A stretch of DNA of 64,000 nt from Desulfovibrionales bacterium (GTDB lineage: Bacteria; Desulfobacterota; Desulfovibrionia; Desulfovibrionales; Desulfonatronaceae): assembly GCA_007693505.1 (NCBI GenBank), contig REDL01000082.1:62001-126000 (forward strand), written 5' to 3'. Every line of letters starts with the position of its first letter. Within the stretch, counting starts at the first letter, position 1. This document shows positions 1 to 8,146 of this stretch, in pieces. The translations under genes were made by a program, and so were the position numbers. The notes under the pieces are model-generated. The model saw nothing but the letters and a program-made list of their open reading frames with translations. It searched no databases and had not been told where the DNA came from.

Positions 1-27
1 CACCCTATCGGTTTAGGTATCAACACC

Positions 28-1548
28 CTACATGCTGCTCCCATTGCTCCCAGCGTGACCCCGAAAGTCGCTCTCCCGCGACTCTGAAGCCAGGGCTTTC
101 CAGATATTGTAGCACATGAGCAACAACACGAAATTGAAGGGCAAGGCCGCGGTGATGGCCATCCGCTGCAAGGCCGCCAGGCCTCCGGATACGAGCAGGA
201 TCGCGGCCACGGAGGACTGGGTGATCCCCCAGACGATTTTCTTGGCCAGGGGCGGGTTGGGCGAGCCGTTGCTGGTCATGATCCCCAGCACAAAGGTAGC
301 TGAATCCGCGGAGGTGACGAAAAAGACGATCAGCAGCAAGATGGCGGCATTGGAGAGAATCAAAGCCCCGGGGAAATGATCGAAGACCAGAAAGAGGCCC
401 GTGGAGACATCCTGCTGCACCATGGCACCGATACCCGCTCCCTGTTCCAGTTCCAGAAACAAGGAGGCCCCGCCGAACACGCTGAACCAGGCAAAGGTTA
501 ACAGGGTCGGCACCAGCAGGGCTCCGCTGATGAACTCCCGGATGGTCCGTCCCCGAGATATGCGGGCCACGAAAATGCCCACAAACGGCGACCAGGCAAT
601 CCACCACGCCCAGTAAAACAGTGTCCAGTTCTTGTACCATTCCTGACCCAAAAATGGATTCACCGCCAAGCTCATTTCCAGCATGTTGCCGATATAGCCA
701 CCGATAGTGTCCGTGAACACGTTGAGCATGTAGGACGTCGGCCCGGCAACCAGCATGAACAGGAGCAGGACAAAGGCCAGGAAAATATTCATCTTGCTCA
801 GCGTCTGAATACCTTTGTCCAGTCCAACCGTGGCGGAAATCATGAACAGCATTGTGGTGCCGAGGATGATCAGTAACGTGACCATGGTGGAGGATGGCAG
901 GCCGTACAAATGTTCAAGGCCGCTGTTGATCTGGATCGCACCGAGCCCCAGGGAGGTGGCAATGCCAAAGATGGTGGCGAACACGGCCAGGATGTCGATA
1001 AAATGGCCCATGGGTCCGTAGATGCGGTTGCCGAGCATGGGATAAAAGCAGGAACTGATCAGCGGCGGCATGCCGCGGCGGAAGGAAAAATAGGCAATGC
1101 CCAGGCTCATCACGATATAAATTGCCCAGGGGTGCAACCCCCAATGGAAATAGCTGTAGCGCATGGCAAAGGTGGCGGCCTCGCCGGTTTCCGGCGAAAT
1201 GAACTCCGGCGGGTCCATGTAGTGGCTGAGAGGTTCAGCCACACCCCAAAAAATCAGCCCAATGCCCATCCCGGCGGCGAACAGCATGCTGAACCAGCCA
1301 AAATAGGTATATACCGGCTTTTCATGATCCCGACCCAGCTTGATGTCGCCATACCGGCTGAGCGCAAGAACCACGCAAAATACCAGGAAGAAAAAGCCGG
1401 AAAGCATGTAGGCCCAGCCAAAATGCGCAATGATTGCCCCATGCAACCGGGCAGAACCTCTATCCAGCAGGTCGGCATCGACCACCCCGGCAAGGACGAA
1501 CACGGCAACGATGAGTAGGGAAATGCAAAAAACCCTGTTTTGAAACAT
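28..1548 (-). CDS. BCCT family betaine/carnitine/choline transporter
   Basis: A 506-residue polytopic membrane protein with about twelve hydrophobic segments. It carries the family glycine-rich stretch GMGIGLIFWG at residues 93-102 and the Trp-rich BCCT signature around residues 308-339 (YWAWWIAWSPFVG, then the ARISRGRTIREF loop). BCCT proteins import compatible solutes such as glycine betaine by Na+ or H+ symport, which suits osmoadaptation. The ATG start follows GGGGATATTGCC. The gene lies upstream of nothing visible on its strand before the window edge and 27 bases follow its TAG. A universal stress protein gene sits just upstream on the same strand, so co-transcription is possible. The substrate cannot be told from sequence alone. 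Confidence 0.93.
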   Translation of the reverse strand: MFQNRVFCISLLIVAVFVLAGVVDADLLDRGSARLHGAIIAHFGWAYMLSGFFFLVFCVVLALSRYGDIKLGRDHEKPVYTYFGWFSMLFAAGMGIGLIFWGVAEPLSHYMDPPEFISPETGEAATFAMRYSYFHWGLHPWAIYIVMSLGIAYFSFRRGMPPLISSCFYPMLGNRIYGPMGHFIDILAVFATIFGIATSLGLGAIQINSGLEHLYGLPSSTMVTLLIILGTTMLFMISATVGLDKGIQTLSKMNIFLAFVLLLFMLVAGPTSYMLNVFTDTIGGYIGNMLEMSLAVNPFLGQEWYKNWTLFYWAWWIAWSPFVGIFVARISRGRTIREFISGALLVPTLLTFAWFSVFGGASLFLELEQGAGIGAMVQQDVSTGLFLVFDHFPGALILSNAAILLLIVFFVTSADSATFVLGIMTSNGSPNPPLAKKIVWGITQSSVAAILLVSGGLAALQRMAITAALPFNFVLLLMCYNIWKALASESRESDFRGHAGSNGSSM

Positions 1549-1575
1549 GGCAATATCCCCAACTTCCTTGGTTGA

Positions 1576-2373
1576 TCACGGAATCAGCAGCACAGAGCTG
1601 GATACTCCGGAAGTGACCCGTGAGCAGGTTGAGCCCAGCAGCTTGGACGGAAACGGCTCATTCAGACGTCCCAAGACCACCAGATCGGCCTGGATCTGCT
1701 CGACGACGTCAATAATGTGTCTGGCCGGAGAACCGATGCGGGACATCAGGGCAATGTCCTGAAAATCGACCTTGAATTTTGCGTTCAGCTCACTGAGCAT
1801 CCTATCAGCATGCTCCCTGCGAAGCTGCTCCGTATCCGGGTCAGCGGCACGCTCCCCCACGTGCAGGATTGTCAGTTTGGAAACGTACCGGCCCAGCATG
1901 CGCACATACAGCCAAGCCCGGCTGGCTGCTTGCCGAAAATCCGTGGCAAAAACGAGATGGCGCACCTTTTCGGTACGAACCAGTTCCGGGCGGAGCTTGT
2001 GCATGAAGACAGGCAGGTCAGAGAGGCGAATGACGTCCTCGGTGGTGCTGCCAAGAAATGATGAGACCAGGATGTTTTTGCGACTTGCCGGCAGGTAGAT
2101 CACGTCAGCGGCCACTTCCATGGCAGTGCGCGTGATCTCCGATGCCACATGGCCTTCCGTCACCAAGCATCGGGCCTGGATGCCCACGCTGCCCAAGGCA
2201 TCCACAAGATGGGTCAGACGTGACTGCATCAAGGACTTGTCTCCAAGACCAGGATTCATGACATGGACCAACACGATTTCTTCCCCGCCGAATCGGTCAA
2301 TGAATGAGGCACGCATTTTGACCTCGGCGAGGGACTCGCTCATATCCAACGGCTGGACAATTTTCTTCAGCAT
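1576..2373 (-). CDS. Universal stress protein (UspA) family
   Basis: A 265-residue protein with two Usp-like halves. The N-terminal half begins MLKKIVQPLDMSES, and the C-terminal half ends in a nucleotide-loop-like segment (VVLGRLNEPFPSKLLGST) followed by a Val/Leu strand. Usp proteins bind ATP or signalling nucleotides and are induced by stress, and many accompany transporters. The ATG at 2373 is chosen over the TTG one codon upstream because AGGGAAG precedes it at good spacing. It is 27 bp upstream of the BCCT gene on the same strand, so the pair may be one operon in which Usp modulates the transporter. That functional link is inference. Confidence 0.85.
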   Translation of the reverse strand: MLKKIVQPLDMSESLAEVKMRASFIDRFGGEEIVLVHVMNPGLGDKSLMQSRLTHLVDALGSVGIQARCLVTEGHVASEITRTAMEVAADVIYLPASRKNILVSSFLGSTTEDVIRLSDLPVFMHKLRPELVRTEKVRHLVFATDFRQAASRAWLYVRMLGRYVSKLTILHVGERAADPDTEQLRREHADRMLSELNAKFKVDFQDIALMSRIGSPARHIIDVVEQIQADLVVLGRLNEPFPSKLLGSTCSRVTSGVSSSVLLIP

Positions 2374-2414
2374 CAAACTTCCCTTTTCTCAGGGTTCCGC
2401 TCGTTGTCGCGTTC

Positions 2415-2897
2415 TCAGTACTCGGTCTTGTTTTCCAGCTGCTCCCAGTCGGTGAATGCCTGGCCGGCTTCTTCCGGGAGCAGGCTGATCATCGGAATGG
2501 CCCGATCTTCCGGCTGAAGGCCCAGTTGCTCATAAATGAAGGCGTCATCGAATCCGATGCGCGCCGCGTCCCGTTTGCTGTTCCCGTAGTAGATGGCGTC
2601 CAGACGTGCCCAGTAAATGGCCCCCAGACACATCGGACATGGCTCACATGACGTGAACAGGGTGCAACCCGAGAGATCAAACGTGTTCAGTGCATGGCAG
2701 GCTTGCCTGATTGCGTTGACTTCGGCATGGGCGGTCGGGTCGTTGGTAAGCGTAACGCTGTTTGATGCAGCGGCGACAATCTCACCATTTTTGACGATCA
2801 CCGCGCCGAACGGTCCACCCCCGTTACGAACGCTTTCCCTGGAGAGCGCCAGTGCCACACGCATGAAAGTCTCTTGCTGCACCAGCTTCAAGGACAT
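2415..2897 (-). CDS. Cytidine/guanine deaminase-type zinc nucleoside deaminase (GuaD-like)
   Basis: A 160-residue protein of the CDA-fold deaminase family. The zinc site is visible: HAE at residues 57-59 and PCxxC with Cys87 and Cys90, with Glu59 as proton shuttle. The length and the C-terminal ending (DWEQLENKTEY) resemble guanine deaminase GuaD, which converts guanine to xanthine, more than TadA tRNA deaminases. An in-frame extension reaches 3035, but the ATG at 2897 is preceded by GGAGTGAAC and gives the normal family N-terminus. It lies about 40 bp upstream of the Usp gene on the same strand. Specificity for guanine rather than another base is inferred. Confidence 0.85.
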   Translation of the reverse strand: MSLKLVQQETFMRVALALSRESVRNGGGPFGAVIVKNGEIVAAASNSVTLTNDPTAHAEVNAIRQACHALNTFDLSGCTLFTSCEPCPMCLGAIYWARLDAIYYGNSKRDAARIGFDDAFIYEQLGLQPEDRAIPMISLLPEEAGQAFTDWEQLENKTEY

Positions 2898-3061
2898 GTT
2901 CACTCCTGACTCCCTGTTGCACCCGCACCAGCTGCCCAAATGCGGCTTTGTTTTGCAACCGTCGGTATCAAGGCATGTCTGTATTTGGCCTGTCGGTCTC
3001 AGGCAACATGCCGTAGCCAAAAGGCCGAAGAGCATCGATACACATTCGATTTATGGATGGC

Positions 3062-3096
3062 AAAAAAGAGCGCCCCATCCGTGGGATGGGGCGTTC
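3062..3096 (-). terminator. Rho-independent terminator of the qrc operon
   Basis: Read on the minus strand, a perfect 10-bp stem (CGCCCCATCC paired with GGATGGGGCG, triloop at 3081-3083) is followed directly by CTCTTTTTTG. It lies about 55 bp beyond the qrcD stop codon. GC-rich stem plus T-run is the classic intrinsic terminator form. Confidence 0.88.
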
Positions 3097-3148
3097 TTGG
3101 GCATTACTGCACAGTTCAAGGCCTGGACCAAGCGAGGTCCAAGCGTTG

Positions 3149-4384
3149 CTACGCCGGGTTCAGCTTCCGCTCCTGCGGAAAAACCGGCAGGTACCGATAC
3201 GCCAGGCTGAGAATCAAGGCACCATAGGCGACAACCGCCAACGAAGGAGCCCATTCCGCCCAGGTCGGCACATACACGTACCAGCGATCAAACGGCATGA
3301 CCGGATGGGCCAGTGTTTGAGCGGTTTGGACGTAGCGGTTGATGATCACTCCAATGCCTACCATGGTACACGCGGAGTAAAGAATCCACGGCGTATTGCG
3401 GGTTTTGGAATAAAGCAACAGGACACAAGGGACCAGGCCGAAAACGATCAATTCCGAGAACAGCAACCACTTGCCGTAGGCCAAACCGTAAAACATCTCA
3501 GAAAAGGTCAGGCCGGAACGGGGCAGGATTCCGGCGTACCAGCCCCATGTATCCAGGTACTTGAAGATCAGGTAGATGGCCAGCATGACTCCAGAAATCT
3601 TGCCCATCAGGGCCTTGACGCTGAAGTCCACCAGTTTGCGGCCGGTCATCTTTTCCATCAGCGTGGCCACCAGCATGGTAAAGCCCGGTCCGGAGGCCAC
3701 GGCGGAGAGAATGAACAGGAAGAAGGTCCAGGGCCAGATGAAAAACCCTTCCCGGAATGCGTAAGGCCGAGAGAAAAGCACGCCGTACATCCCGCCCAGA
3801 GAGCCTTGGTGAAAAAAGGACAGAAAGGCGCCAACGCCGGCAAACAAGGGCATGATCACGTGGAAATTGTGGGCCACATGATGCAGGAACTTGACCTTGT
3901 TCAGTTTGCGGTTTTCCAGGATGATCGGAATGAACTCGATGGTCAGCACGATCATGTAGCAGGTGATGCAAAAGATGACTTCCGTGAGCATGGAGTGAAC
4001 GTTGGGGTGCCAGAAGCCAAACCAGGCCCGCAAGGGCTGACCAACTTCCAGGGTCAGAATCAGCAGCGCGCCGGAATAGCAGATGAAGCCGATGATCACC
4101 GCCAGATTGATGATGTTCTTCAGGCCGTCAACGCGGATCAGGTAATACAAAAGCCCGCTGAAAAAGGCTCCGGCACCGAGGGCGATGACGGCAAGGTCAA
4201 AAATAATATACAGGCCAAAAGCGAAATAGTTGTCCATGCCCGTAACAATCAATCCGCCGGACCAAACCACATACGCGGCATACAGGCCCCAAGCCATTAC
4301 AGCGAATATGACCAAAAGCCAGGCAATGAACAGCTTCAAGGAGCAACGCTGGACCCCTTCGGGCCACAATTCTTTATCGCACAT
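3149..4384 (-). CDS. qrcD: QrcD, NrfD-like membrane subunit of menaquinone reductase
   Basis: A 411-residue integral membrane protein with about ten transmembrane segments and NrfD/PsrC-family character. In the Qrc complex described from Desulfovibrio, this subunit binds menaquinone and anchors the periplasmic subunits. Qrc takes electrons from the type I cytochrome c3 pool (fed by periplasmic hydrogenases and formate dehydrogenases) and reduces menaquinone for sulfate respiration. It begins 3 bp after the qrcC stop and is the last gene of a four-gene operon that ends at the terminator near 3080. The gene order A-B-C-D and the family of every subunit support the call. Confidence 0.93.
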   Translation of the reverse strand: MCDKELWPEGVQRCSLKLFIAWLLVIFAVMAWGLYAAYVVWSGGLIVTGMDNYFAFGLYIIFDLAVIALGAGAFFSGLLYYLIRVDGLKNIINLAVIIGFICYSGALLILTLEVGQPLRAWFGFWHPNVHSMLTEVIFCITCYMIVLTIEFIPIILENRKLNKVKFLHHVAHNFHVIMPLFAGVGAFLSFFHQGSLGGMYGVLFSRPYAFREGFFIWPWTFFLFILSAVASGPGFTMLVATLMEKMTGRKLVDFSVKALMGKISGVMLAIYLIFKYLDTWGWYAGILPRSGLTFSEMFYGLAYGKWLLFSELIVFGLVPCVLLLYSKTRNTPWILYSACTMVGIGVIINRYVQTAQTLAHPVMPFDRWYVYVPTWAEWAPSLAVVAYGALILSLAYRYLPVFPQERKLNPA

Positions 4385-4387
4385 GGT

Positions 4388-5161
4388 CTAGACCCCTCCG
4401 ACCGTTTCATGTTCCAGGAAGTTGTCACCCTGCCTCCGGACCCACTCCCGCTGGCTGTAGTAGTACAACTGCGGATCGGTGTTCAACCGCTCCAACAACC
4501 GAAATGCGTAGGGGCTCTTGGAGAGTTTGTGCACCTTGTGTTCGGGATTTGCCAAATCTCCGAAGGTGATGGCGTTTGTCGGACACATTTCCACGCAAGC
4601 CGGGATATAGTCGTCTTCGGCCAAGGCATTGGGGTCGCGGCCCTCGATGCGCGCCTTGTCCCGGGCGTACATGAACCGGTGGTGACAATACAGACACTTT
4701 TCCACCACGCCGCGTGGTCGGGTGGAAACGTCCTGGGTGAGGGTTTTTTCCATGCCCTCGGGCCATACCGGGTCATGCCAGTTGAAGTACCGGGCATGGT
4801 AGGGGCAGGCAGCCTGGCAGTACCGGCAACCGATGCACCGGGCATTGACCATGCTGACGATTCCACCTTCCTGATTCTTGTCCGTGGCGATGACCGGACA
4901 GACCGGCACGCAGTTCGGCTTGCCGCACTGCAGACAGGGGCGGGGCATGTAGGCGACATCATGGTTGGGGTAGGGCTGCTTGTTTGAAAGCTGGTAAACC
5001 AACATCCAGGTCATGCTGTAGCGCTTGTTGGAGGCATCCACCGGCGGGGCAAGGTTGTTTTCCGCCTGGCAGGCAACCATGCAGGCCCCACAACCGGTAC
5101 AGCGGTCCAGGTCGATGACCATTCCCCATTTGACTTTGAATTCCTTGAGATACAAAACCAT
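4388..5161 (-). CDS. qrcC: QrcC, periplasmic iron-sulfur subunit of menaquinone reductase
   Basis: A 257-residue ferredoxin-like protein of the DmsB/NrfC type. Cysteine groups are visible in order: CTGCGACMVAC at residues 21-31, CLQCGKPNCVPVCP, CIGCRYCQAACP and CLYCHHR with a later CVEMCP. These can hold three to four iron-sulfur clusters that carry electrons between the QrcAB module and the membrane subunit QrcD. It has no signal peptide of its own, as expected if it is exported as a complex with the Tat-dependent QrcB. The ATG at 5161 follows GGAAGGGATGATCTA. Confidence 0.94.
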   Translation of the reverse strand: MVLYLKEFKVKWGMVIDLDRCTGCGACMVACQAENNLAPPVDASNKRYSMTWMLVYQLSNKQPYPNHDVAYMPRPCLQCGKPNCVPVCPVIATDKNQEGGIVSMVNARCIGCRYCQAACPYHARYFNWHDPVWPEGMEKTLTQDVSTRPRGVVEKCLYCHHRFMYARDKARIEGRDPNALAEDDYIPACVEMCPTNAITFGDLANPEHKVHKLSKSPYAFRLLERLNTDPQLYYYSQREWVRRQGDNFLEHETVGGV

Positions 5162-5180
5162 TAGATCATCCCTTCCTTTC

Positions 5181-7340
5181 TTAGGCTTTGGCGATGCGCA
5201 CGCGGGAATCAGCCCAAACGGCCAGATTGCTTCCCGGTTCGCGACGAACCGTCAACACTTTGTAAATGTTGTCACCCTTGTTTCGGCTGAACTTGTCCCA
5301 TGCCGTGTGGCCAAAGCCCAGTGGTGCGGCAACCATATTCCGGCCCACACCCTCGAAAATGCGCACTCGAGCGAGGCAGGAACCGGACGGGCCGGTCAGC
5401 TGGACCTTGTCTTCAGCCTGCAATCCATAGCTGCGGGCCGTGGCGGAATTCATCCAGACATAGAATACGTCCCCCTGAATTTCCTGTTCATGGAGCAAGG
5501 GCAGGCAAAACGGTGGTATGGCGATATGACGCGATCCGTAGGTCCGGCTGTCCATGGACACAAGGCTGACCGGAAAGGCCCAGTCCTCGCTGTCCGGCGG
5601 AGCGGTTTGGGAGATGATCGTTGAGCCAAGTAGCATTTCCGTGGGAAAGGGTTCCGCGATGGAAGCCCAGACCGCGCCTCGGGAAATGGTCCGCCACGGA
5701 TTTCCGGATACCGCTGAGACCGACTCTCCGGTTCGGGCCTCCCAGGGCTGGACGGATTCCACAAGAAATCCCTCCAATTCGGCCAGAGCGGAAACCTTGG
5801 CCTCCAGAACCTTGTCGAATGAGGTGAATCCAAGATCGATATCCAGGGCCTTGGCCACGCCGAGCACAACCTCACCTGTGGGTTTGGTATCAAAAATGGG
5901 CTGCCGAATAACCGGCCGGGTCAGACTGTAACTGGCGAACCCGGAGCCGTACGGGGTCTGCACATCATCAAAACGTTCCATGAAGGTGGGCGTCGGCAGG
6001 AGCAGGTCAGCCTGGGCCGCGGTTTCGTCGTAGAACGTACTGAAGCTGACCAGATACGACCCCTCGAAAGCCAGAGCCGTCACCTCGGGCTGAGGCAGAG
6101 CAAAGAGAGGATTGGCTTCGTAGACCATGTACAGGCCGGGTTTTTCCGTCCGGCCTTCGGCCACGGACTGAATGTACGCGACGAAATCCCTGGCTCGGAT
6201 CAAGGCCGTATCCTGCGCTCCCGGGACCACTGTGGGCAGGTCCGGCAGAACCTGAATCCCTCCGGGGACATTGACGTTGTTGAACAGCAGGTTCAGGCTC
6301 AATGCAGCGGCAAACCCGAACACCCCGCCACCCTGGGCTATGGATGAACCTGGTACGATCAGTGGCCTGTCGGCGTTGCGCAGCATCTCGGCCAGCTTGG
6401 CGACCTGATCCGGGGTGACGCCGGTCAACCGTTCCACGAAATCCGGAGTGTAGCGGTTGATGACTTGATTCCGGTAGGAGACAAAGTCATGGGCTTGCGG
6501 TGCGGTCAGTCCGGCCTGCAGCAGGTGATACGCAATCCCAAGGGCCAGGACGCCCTCCATTCCCGGAGCAACGGCAATCCATTGATCCGCGGCGCCGCCG
6601 GTAATGTTCTGCATTGGCCCGACATAGACATATTTGGCGGAAGCTTCTTCACCAATGGGATGCGCCGCACCAAAAGCTTTCTTGTTGCGGACAATGGTGC
6701 CCCAGCTGTCCAGGAGATCAGGGCCGAAAGCCAAAACGAAGTCCGCATTCTCCAGGTCGTAGCCAATGCTGCCTTGGCGCAGCACCCTGGAGGCTACCTG
6801 CCGCTCTCCGGGCATCTGATAGCAGGCTTCCGACCCCAGACCGCCAAGCAGGGCGGAAAAAAGCTCGTTGATGGTCCCGTTTTCATCTCCACTGACGCAG
6901 ACGACCGCGTCCTCCTTCCCTCGCTGTTCAGCCAATTTTTCCTTCAGCAAGGCCTCGGCCTCGTCCCAGGAAATCGGTTGGTGGGTTCCATCCGCCTGCT
7001 TTTGCATCGGCCCCTTGATGCGGGCCGGCAGATACAGAAGCTGTACCGCGGCGGACCCAAGAGGGCAGATTCCACCCTGACTCAATGGGTGATCGGTCCG
7101 CCCTTCGGCAGCCACCGGCCGACCACTGACCGTGCGGATATTCAGGCCGCATCCGGCGGGGCAGAGTTTGCATGTTGTCGCGGCATATGCCTGTGCCCCG
7201 TATTCCAGCCGAGGAATCCACGGCCAGTTCTGGGTCCAGATGGCCGTATCATCGATGGACTTCCAAATAACCGGGGTGAACAGGGTTCCTGCGACACCCC
7301 CGGCAGCAAACGTGAGAAAACTTCTCCGATTAAGTGCCAT
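5181..7340 (-). CDS. qrcB: QrcB, molybdopterin-oxidoreductase-like subunit of menaquinone reductase
   Basis: A 719-residue protein with an N-terminal twin-arginine signal (NRRSFLTFAAGG, residues 4-15) and a [4Fe-4S] motif C57-x2-C60-x3-C64-x27-C92. It belongs to the molybdopterin oxidoreductase superfamily. The Desulfovibrio QrcB is reported to lack the molybdenum cofactor and to serve as an electron-transfer scaffold. Whether this copy lost the cofactor ligands too needs alignment. It lies between qrcA (15 bp away) and qrcC (19 bp), all on the minus strand. The start ATG and signal peptide agree. Confidence 0.93.
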   Translation of the reverse strand: MALNRRSFLTFAAGGVAGTLFTPVIWKSIDDTAIWTQNWPWIPRLEYGAQAYAATTCKLCPAGCGLNIRTVSGRPVAAEGRTDHPLSQGGICPLGSAAVQLLYLPARIKGPMQKQADGTHQPISWDEAEALLKEKLAEQRGKEDAVVCVSGDENGTINELFSALLGGLGSEACYQMPGERQVASRVLRQGSIGYDLENADFVLAFGPDLLDSWGTIVRNKKAFGAAHPIGEEASAKYVYVGPMQNITGGAADQWIAVAPGMEGVLALGIAYHLLQAGLTAPQAHDFVSYRNQVINRYTPDFVERLTGVTPDQVAKLAEMLRNADRPLIVPGSSIAQGGGVFGFAAALSLNLLFNNVNVPGGIQVLPDLPTVVPGAQDTALIRARDFVAYIQSVAEGRTEKPGLYMVYEANPLFALPQPEVTALAFEGSYLVSFSTFYDETAAQADLLLPTPTFMERFDDVQTPYGSGFASYSLTRPVIRQPIFDTKPTGEVVLGVAKALDIDLGFTSFDKVLEAKVSALAELEGFLVESVQPWEARTGESVSAVSGNPWRTISRGAVWASIAEPFPTEMLLGSTIISQTAPPDSEDWAFPVSLVSMDSRTYGSRHIAIPPFCLPLLHEQEIQGDVFYVWMNSATARSYGLQAEDKVQLTGPSGSCLARVRIFEGVGRNMVAAPLGFGHTAWDKFSRNKGDNIYKVLTVRREPGSNLAVWADSRVRIAKA

Positions 7341-7355
7341 TACATCACCCCTCTC

Positions 7356-7946
7356 TTATTTATGACAGATCTGGCAGGCATTGGGAGCACCAAAAAACCG
7401 CTCCGGTTCCTTGGCGGCCACCTCGGCGTGACATCGCTCGCATGTCTTCATTTTCATCGTATCCCGGCTGTACCCGGTTATCCGGTTTTGAAAAAGTGGA
7501 GGCATCTCGTTGGAACTGCCCACGTCTGGATGGCATCCGGCGGTTGTACAGTCGAATTCCTGGTGCGCGGCATGGGAGAAAAAGACGTTGTCAGGCTGGT
7601 ACTGGTAGACCAGCCATGGCACCTCGACACCTTTTTCGTAAAATTCCTCCACGAACCTGATTTCCTCTGGGTGGTCTCCCAAGGGGAATGAGTGGCACTC
7701 CGCGCACTTGGCATTGTCCGGCAGACCGGAGAAGGAGCCGTCTCGCCGGAAAAAGTGACAGTCCTCGCACTGCATTCCGTACAACTCGATGTGGTTTTGG
7801 TGCGTGAAAAGGAGTGGTTGGGTTTTCTTGCTGTACAAGAGATGCGGAACTCCCCACCACCCAAAGGCCAACGCGGCCACAAACCCCAACAAAAATGGCA
7901 GAAAAACTCCGCCCGCACTCGATCCCCCTTTCTTTTCTTCCATCAT
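7356..7946 (-). CDS. qrcA: QrcA, membrane-anchored multihaem cytochrome c subunit
   Basis: A 196-residue protein with one N-terminal membrane helix (about residues 13-35, uncleaved) and covalent haem motifs CEDCH, CAECH, CERCH and CQICH, plus one CTTAGCH of the CX4CH type. That gives five recognisable sites, while the characterised Qrc cytochrome is described as hexahaem. QrcA receives electrons from cytochrome c3 in the periplasm. It is the first gene of the operon. A second ATG at 7943 is slightly better spaced from GAGG and may be the true start. Confidence 0.92.
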   Translation of the reverse strand: MMEEKKGGSSAGGVFLPFLLGFVAALAFGWWGVPHLLYSKKTQPLLFTHQNHIELYGMQCEDCHFFRRDGSFSGLPDNAKCAECHSFPLGDHPEEIRFVEEFYEKGVEVPWLVYQYQPDNVFFSHAAHQEFDCTTAGCHPDVGSSNEMPPLFQNRITGYSRDTMKMKTCERCHAEVAAKEPERFFGAPNACQICHK

Positions 7947-8018
7947 GTTGCCTCACATGCTGTAATGTTGATGACGAAAAGAGCCTCATCCTTCCATACA
8001 TGGTTCCAATTATTCGGC

Positions 8019-8048
8019 ACCCTATGCAAGAGCGCAAAGCACTGTCAA
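8019..8048 (-). promoter_or_regulatory. Candidate sigma-70 promoter for qrcABCD
   Basis: On the minus strand a perfect -35 hexamer TTGACA (8048-8043) is followed after 18 bp by TAGGGT (8024-8019), about 75 bp before the qrcA start. The -10 match is only moderate. Confidence 0.4.
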
Positions 8049-8061
8049 GGGCAAATGAAAA

Positions 8062-8109
8062 AATTCACGAAACTTCTGGGAGACTTTAGTCAAGTAATTC
8101 ACGAAAGTT
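8062..8109. repeat. Direct repeat pair upstream of the qrc promoter
   Basis: Two copies of AATTCACGAAA(C/G)TT occur at 8062-8075 and 8096-8109, 34 bp apart start to start. They lie immediately upstream of the candidate qrc -35 element. The spacing is close to three helical turns, which suits an activator bound on one face of the DNA. No regulator is identified. Confidence 0.4.
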
Positions 8110-8146
8110 ACAACAAAAACCTCTCCATTGCGGTTGCATCCTTGCC

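Noticed and set aside
3053-4987. 644-codon open frame on the plus strand
   Set aside because: It is antisense to qrcD and qrcC, with Gln/His/Gly-rich composition typical of a shadow frame in GC-rich DNA and no recognisable domain.
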